Program-made: the position numbers and the translations under genes | The notes under the pieces: model-generated | What the model saw: only the letters and a program-made list of their open reading frames with translations | Databases searched by the model: none | What the model was told of the DNA's origin: nothing | Assembly (NCBI GenBank): GCA_027943335.1 | Contig: BSBK01007038.1 | Span: 40,001-104,000, forward strand | Length of the DNA stretch: 64,000 nucleotides | Source of the DNA: Chamaecyparis obtusa | Taxonomy: Eukaryota > Streptophyta > Pinopsida > Cupressales > Cupressaceae | Direction: 5' to 3' | Part shown: piece by piece, positions 59,764-64,000 of the stretch | How positions within the stretch are numbered: position 1 is the stretch's first letter | How the letters are laid out: each line of letters begins with the position of its first letter

Positions 59764-60647
59764 GGATTCTCAAGATCACTTTAGAAGGACCGGAGCTTGA
59801 ACATTAGATTGTATTAAGTCATTTTTTAATATAGAAGAGAAAGTATTACTAGTTTTTTTCCAATATTCATATGGCTTATATTCTAAAGCATTGTGTATAC
59901 ATGAAAGATGATTCAGAAAGTTGAATAAAATCTAGGGTTTACATCTCTCCTTTGTGTATTATTTCTTTGAGTTACCAATTTTTAGATTCATTGCATCAAA
60001 TTTCTCTTTGTATGTGTTGTCATTATTTAGCTTTGATCTAAGGATCAAATTAAATAAGCTTTGGATATAATACTAATTTTCTAGGGTTTGCATAAGGATA
60101 TCAGTGAGTGGTGTGAATTTAGGAGTTCTCTTATTAAAATTATCACAAGGTGGTAGTATTTTTTGAGATTATAAATCATCAAAGTTTAGTATATTGTCTA
60201 TGTGTTTCACTTTGCAGTAAGATATTACCCAATGGATAAGGAACTTTCCAGTAGTGAACCTACTTTATAGAAATAATTGCTTGATGAAGTCTTATTGTAT
60301 TCCTAATTTTGATATAAATCTATCAATATCTTTGAGGTATAGTGACCTACAAGTTGTATTTTATCAAATGGTAATGGAGAATCAATGAATGAGTGGTTAC
60401 CATTTAGTATTTTCTTAACATCTATATTTTGTTTGAAATCCAGTATATGATTGTTGAAGTAATTTTTGTTTTACTGGATTAGGAGTACCCTCCTTGGTTT
60501 TGCAGAGCCAGAAGTGGAGTGGGCAGTCTTGTCCCTATAGTTGGTTCAGTCATCTTAAATTTCATATTTGGATCTAACCCCTCCTTAAAAAACTATAGAT
60601 GTATTGGTTGCTACTAAAAGCATAAAGTATAGTTTGAGGAACCAACA

Positions 60648-61611
60648 AATTCCATGTTCATTACAAAAGTTAGTGAACTCATCAGAAATAAACTCACCAC
60701 CTCTATTTGATCTTAAGCATTTTAAATCTTTTCCACTTTCCTTTTCCACTTTAGCTTTGTACCATTTAAACATCTTGAAGGCTTCAAATTTCTCTTTCAA
60801 AAACATAATAGTCATCATTCTAGAGTAGTCATCAACAAATAAAATAAATTATATGTCACCATAATAACTCTGAGTTCTCATAGGACCACATAAGTCGGTG
60901 TGAACCAACTCCAAAATAGCTTTGGGTGAATAGGTCTTGCTCTTGAAACTAGATTTTGACATTTTCCCATTTGACATTGTTTACACACGACATGGTCAGG
61001 TTTAGATAAGCTCAGTAAGCCTCTAACTTTTCTTTTCTTACCGATCTTAACAATGTTGTCAAAATTCACATGACATAAGCTTTTGTGCCACAATGACACA
61101 TTTTTAGTTCTAGACAATAAACAAGAAGTTTCAGCATTGTCAAGATACAACATATTACCTTTTGATTGTTCACCAGTACCGACCAACTTTCCATTCTCAT
61201 CATAGATTTTCACCTTTATCCTTTCAAATGCAACTCGTTGACTTGAGTTATTGAGTTGTTCTACACTCAAAAAATTGTAGTTAACTCACTTCACCCAATA
61301 TGCATTCTCACATCTAATCTTATTGTTCAACAAGATAGATCCTTTTCCTTTTACTAGATGAGGTGTATCATCTCCCATTTTTACAGATCTATCATTATAA
61401 TGTTCAAGATATTCAAATTTTTCTTCATCACCAATCATATGATGAGTACAGCTACTATCAATAATCCATGTATCATTCTTGCTAACTTTAGAAATAAGTG
61501 TTTTTTCAACTTACCTCTCTCCTTCTTCTTAATCTTCTTTCAAAGATATGTATACTACCTTAATCTCTTCTTCGGTGTTGGTGTCATCATCATCTTCAAC
61601 AAGGTAACTAT
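60648..61611 (-). pseudogene. Copia unit 3, right piece: integrase and protease
   Basis: Resumes exactly where 33710 stopped (AATTCCAT against AATTCCATTCT in unit 2). Includes the core EKESGKDLKCLRSNRGGEF, the HHCC finger (LWHKSLCHVNFDN, VCKQCQMGKC) and a protease remnant near 61300-61500 (DSSCTHHMIGDE-like). It ends at AAGGTAAC (61609), inside the acidic linker, where the next insertion begins. Confidence 0.88.
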
Positions 61612-64000
61612 TGTCACTAGGGATTGCACCCAAGTATGGCTAAGTGTAGAACCTAGCAATCCCATGAAACATGGGACTACCCTCAGGTTGTGGATAACCT
61701 ATCCGAGAGTAGAACTCTAGATTAGGGGTTGAATTCCCCTTGAATCACCTAAAACTTAACTAAACTTTGAAGGAAAAGGGAGAGAGAGTGCATGAAATTG
61801 AAACTAAAACTAGGTGATTCACCAAACTGAATAGATCCACAAACTACAATGCACTCACAATGGAATCCAAACATAACTTGAGAATCACAACTTCTCCCTA
61901 ACTCTTCTTTTTTCATTAGAAATAAGGTGCTGGCTGAAAATAAGGACAGAAAATGAATTCCACAACCCCAAAAGCATTCAAATACACAAATATTAAGACT
62001 TTAGGAAATAAAAGTGCTTATGAGCATCTAAATGAACAAAATATCAAGTAAAGGACTAACTTTCACCAAAACAACTCACAAAACTATATGAATAAGAAGG
62101 ATGATTTCCATGTCTTGAATTGAAAGGAGCCAAAATATAGCTTGCTTCTCCATAGTTACATGCATTCACCTCCAAGAAAGAGAGAATGAAGAACTTCCCT
62201 CAATCACGTACGTGAGAGGTATATAAAATGAGGCAAAAAGAATCAGCATTGAAGCCACCTTAACCTCCTAAAAGTGGAAAATCCCTCAAAATAGGCCCAT
62301 AAGGCTGCCTCATAAACTCAGATGCCAGATTCCTAAGTTTATAGGGGGTAGTGGAAAAATAGACTCCTAGAATAGGTGGTCAAAAGGAGACCACTCTGAC
62401 CCCTCCAAGTCATGCACTAACAATATTCTGACAAATGGTTTATTTGAAATCTTACCCCTATGCCAATAATTAAACATGGATTTAAACCTTTTATTTCCTA
62501 AGTCAATAAATGACTCTCAACCCAATCAAGGGGAAAGCACATTTAATAACCCATTATTTAAATAAAACCCATGCTTTAGAAAATACTTAGCACAAAAGGA
62601 CTAATTAATAAATTCTCAAACCTAAAAAAGGGAAGAACATATTAATTGGTTATCTAGACCCAAAACCCTCATCAAGGATGAGGAAAGTCTACTGGTAGTA
62701 GACACTTCATCTTCTAGCACTTGGAAAGTTTCCCTTTTCACTAGCGCTCCTGCATTCCATCCTTGAGTTCATCTTTAGAAACAACCAGCCTTTTCCTTCA
62801 TGGAATCATATTGTCAAGGTAGGCATTACATTTGGCACTCCATTTTGTGTTAACCCTTCCTCTAAATTTTCGAGGGCACAATGATGTATTCAATGTTGTG
62901 AAATCTAAGGCACCATTTGTACTATTTGAATTTACAAGGGCCTGAGATCTTGAAAAAGGGTATCTTCATGTTTCTTGATTCATTGCTTGATGTTGATTCT
63001 TTGTATTTGATAAGGGCACTGTGATATGCATTCTATATTTCAAAGGCATTGTATTGTATGTGTGAATCTCTGCATATTGAAGCATTATTTTACTGGTTTA
63101 TCCTTTTGTAAATTCAACTCCATTGTCTTTGATGCTATGTCACTTCATACATATCCCTAGGGAACTATCATTTAATACTTACTAGAATTTGTAGTTTTGA
63201 ATTCTTGGCACGTTTATTGTATTATGTTTAATGAGAGCACTGTGAGCCATTTCTTTCAACTTGTGGGCTGCTATGTATGAGACTAGGGCATGAGCTTGCT
63301 GCATCTTCTTCATACACGACCTGTGGGCTAGGGCATTGTGAGACATTATGTTGTATGCTCTTTGGAATGGCTCTGGTTTTCATAGACCATGAGCTATGGC
63401 TTGCTATCATACCATTGATGTACCATGAGCAAGCTAGAGAATCAATACTTGTTTGTATCTCTCTGAAACATTTTGATCTTTGTTCATTGAACTGTTGTGA
63501 TACAAACTCAAGGGCATCATGCTTTTTCTATTTATAAAACATTGATTGCATTTGTCAAATAGACATCTTGTGAACTTCATGTTGGGCACCATGTCTTTCT
63601 ATTTCACTCCTTTGGGTAGCATAGTTTGATTGTGTGCCAATCGTGCCCTCTTGAATCTGTTGTATATTCCATTTAGTGGTATTGGGTTGTTAACTTACAC
63701 CACTTGTACAGGCCACAAGCTATGGCTGCTAGCATTACATGTGAGCCTTGGCCTCTTCTCTTTTGACTGATTCTTCAATACACGACAATTGTTATTATCC
63801 TATGAGGTATTTAGGCACTAATGCTCCTTGTTAACTCCACATATTAACTTCTGCTCCCAGGCTGTGCATTCATTTAAAATATGGTGTCCACTGTATACTA
63901 GAGTCGCATGCATGTTTAATCTCTATTATACTGTCACTTTGATAGGCATCTTATTTTCTCTGTATCCTCCTTGAAAATTTTTGATCTTTTTTTACTATTG
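61612..64000. other. Unidentified sequence, probable insertion running off the window
   Basis: The copia unit is cut at about 61609-61611 and a new sequence starts TGTCACTAGGGATTGC. No protein motif is recognisable on either strand through 64000. A start with TG at a clean break suggests an LTR or other element terminus, but its other end is not in view. From about 62870 the sequence holds many variants of AGGGCA(C/T)TGTGA, spaced irregularly. Confidence 0.5.
62667..62703. repeat. Two adjacent 7-bp stem-loops
   Basis: CCTCATC-AAG-GATGAGG (62667-62683) and GTCTACT-GGT-AGTAGAC (62687-62703) are both perfect 7-bp stems with 3-nt loops, three bases apart. Confidence 0.75.

Larger units (their letters stand above)
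33711..60647 (+). mobile_element. Element D: Tat-like Ty3 retrotransposon with 6.2-kb LTRs
   Basis: Flanked by AATTT (33706-33710) and AATTC (60648-60652), a 5-bp duplication with one C to T change. The 5' LTR (33711-46955) contains copia E; without E it is about 6.3 kb. The 3' LTR is 54424-60647 (6,224 bp). The internal region of about 7.5 kb encodes gag, protease, archaeal-type RNase H, RT, degenerate RNase H and integrase. Each LTR carries a large ORF. LTRs of this size are exceptional among plant elements. Confidence 0.9.
54424..60647 (+). repeat. 3' LTR of element D
   Basis: 6,224 bp, TATTAGCACT (first G changed) to GAACCAACA. It aligns along its length with the 5' LTR apart from E and small indels. 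The 170 bases before it (54256-54423) are noncoding; a clear polypurine tract adjacent to the start is not seen. Confidence 0.9.

Noticed and set aside
63277..63537. 86-codon ORF near the right end
   Set aside because: No recognisable motif; lies in a region of degenerate GGGCA-type repeats on both strands.

Overview
This window is an AT-rich stretch of a plant nuclear genome. It is built almost entirely of degraded LTR retrotransposons nested inside one another. I see no intact host gene, no rRNA or tRNA gene and no CRISPR array. The chromoviruses, Tat-like Ty3 and Ty1/copia elements, the long LTRs and the heavy nesting suggest a seed plant with a large genome, most likely a gymnosperm. That organism call is inference.

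Layout. (1) 1-4413: the right-hand part of a plus-strand Ty3/Gypsy chromovirus (element F) with its 3' LTR. (2) 4414-7990: no gene; AT-rich repeats, a microsatellite and hairpins. (3) 8010-61611: a minus-strand Ty1/copia array (G), the oldest layer, now in three pieces (8010-8775, 27299-33710, 60648-61611). Its middle and right pieces contain a tandem duplication whose two visible junctions have the same breakpoints. (4) Element A (8776-27298, plus) split G inside its pol frame. A carries a gag-like ORF with five zinc knuckles and a second ORF of about 1,190 codons, with no visible RT or integrase. A was later hit by chromovirus C (14842-21291, minus, exact TSD TTAGA) in its second ORF, and by B (22521-26311, minus, exact TSD GTGAA), a gag-protease-only element, in its 3' LTR. 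(5) Element D (33711-60647, plus, TSD AATTC/AATTT) split G inside the integrase of its third unit. D is a Tat-like Ty3 element with very long LTRs of about 6.2-6.3 kb. Each LTR carries a degraded ORF of about 1,240 codons in the U3 region. Its internal region reads gag, protease, archaeal-type RNase H, RT, degenerate RNase H, integrase. D's 5' LTR was later split by copia element E (36850-43793, plus). (6) 61612-64000: an unidentified sequence interrupts G and runs off the window.

The insertion order is therefore G, then A and D, then C and B into A and E into D. F and B share LTR termini, protease and 3'-LTR junction sequence, so B looks like a non-autonomous relative of an F-like chromovirus. 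Decay in F and C is almost pure nonsense mutation, mostly TAG at probable former CAG codons, with few frameshifts. That fits deamination of methylated cytosines in silenced elements.

The most unusual content is the large ORF inside the LTRs of D, and its structural resemblance to the second ORF of the otherwise unrelated element A.
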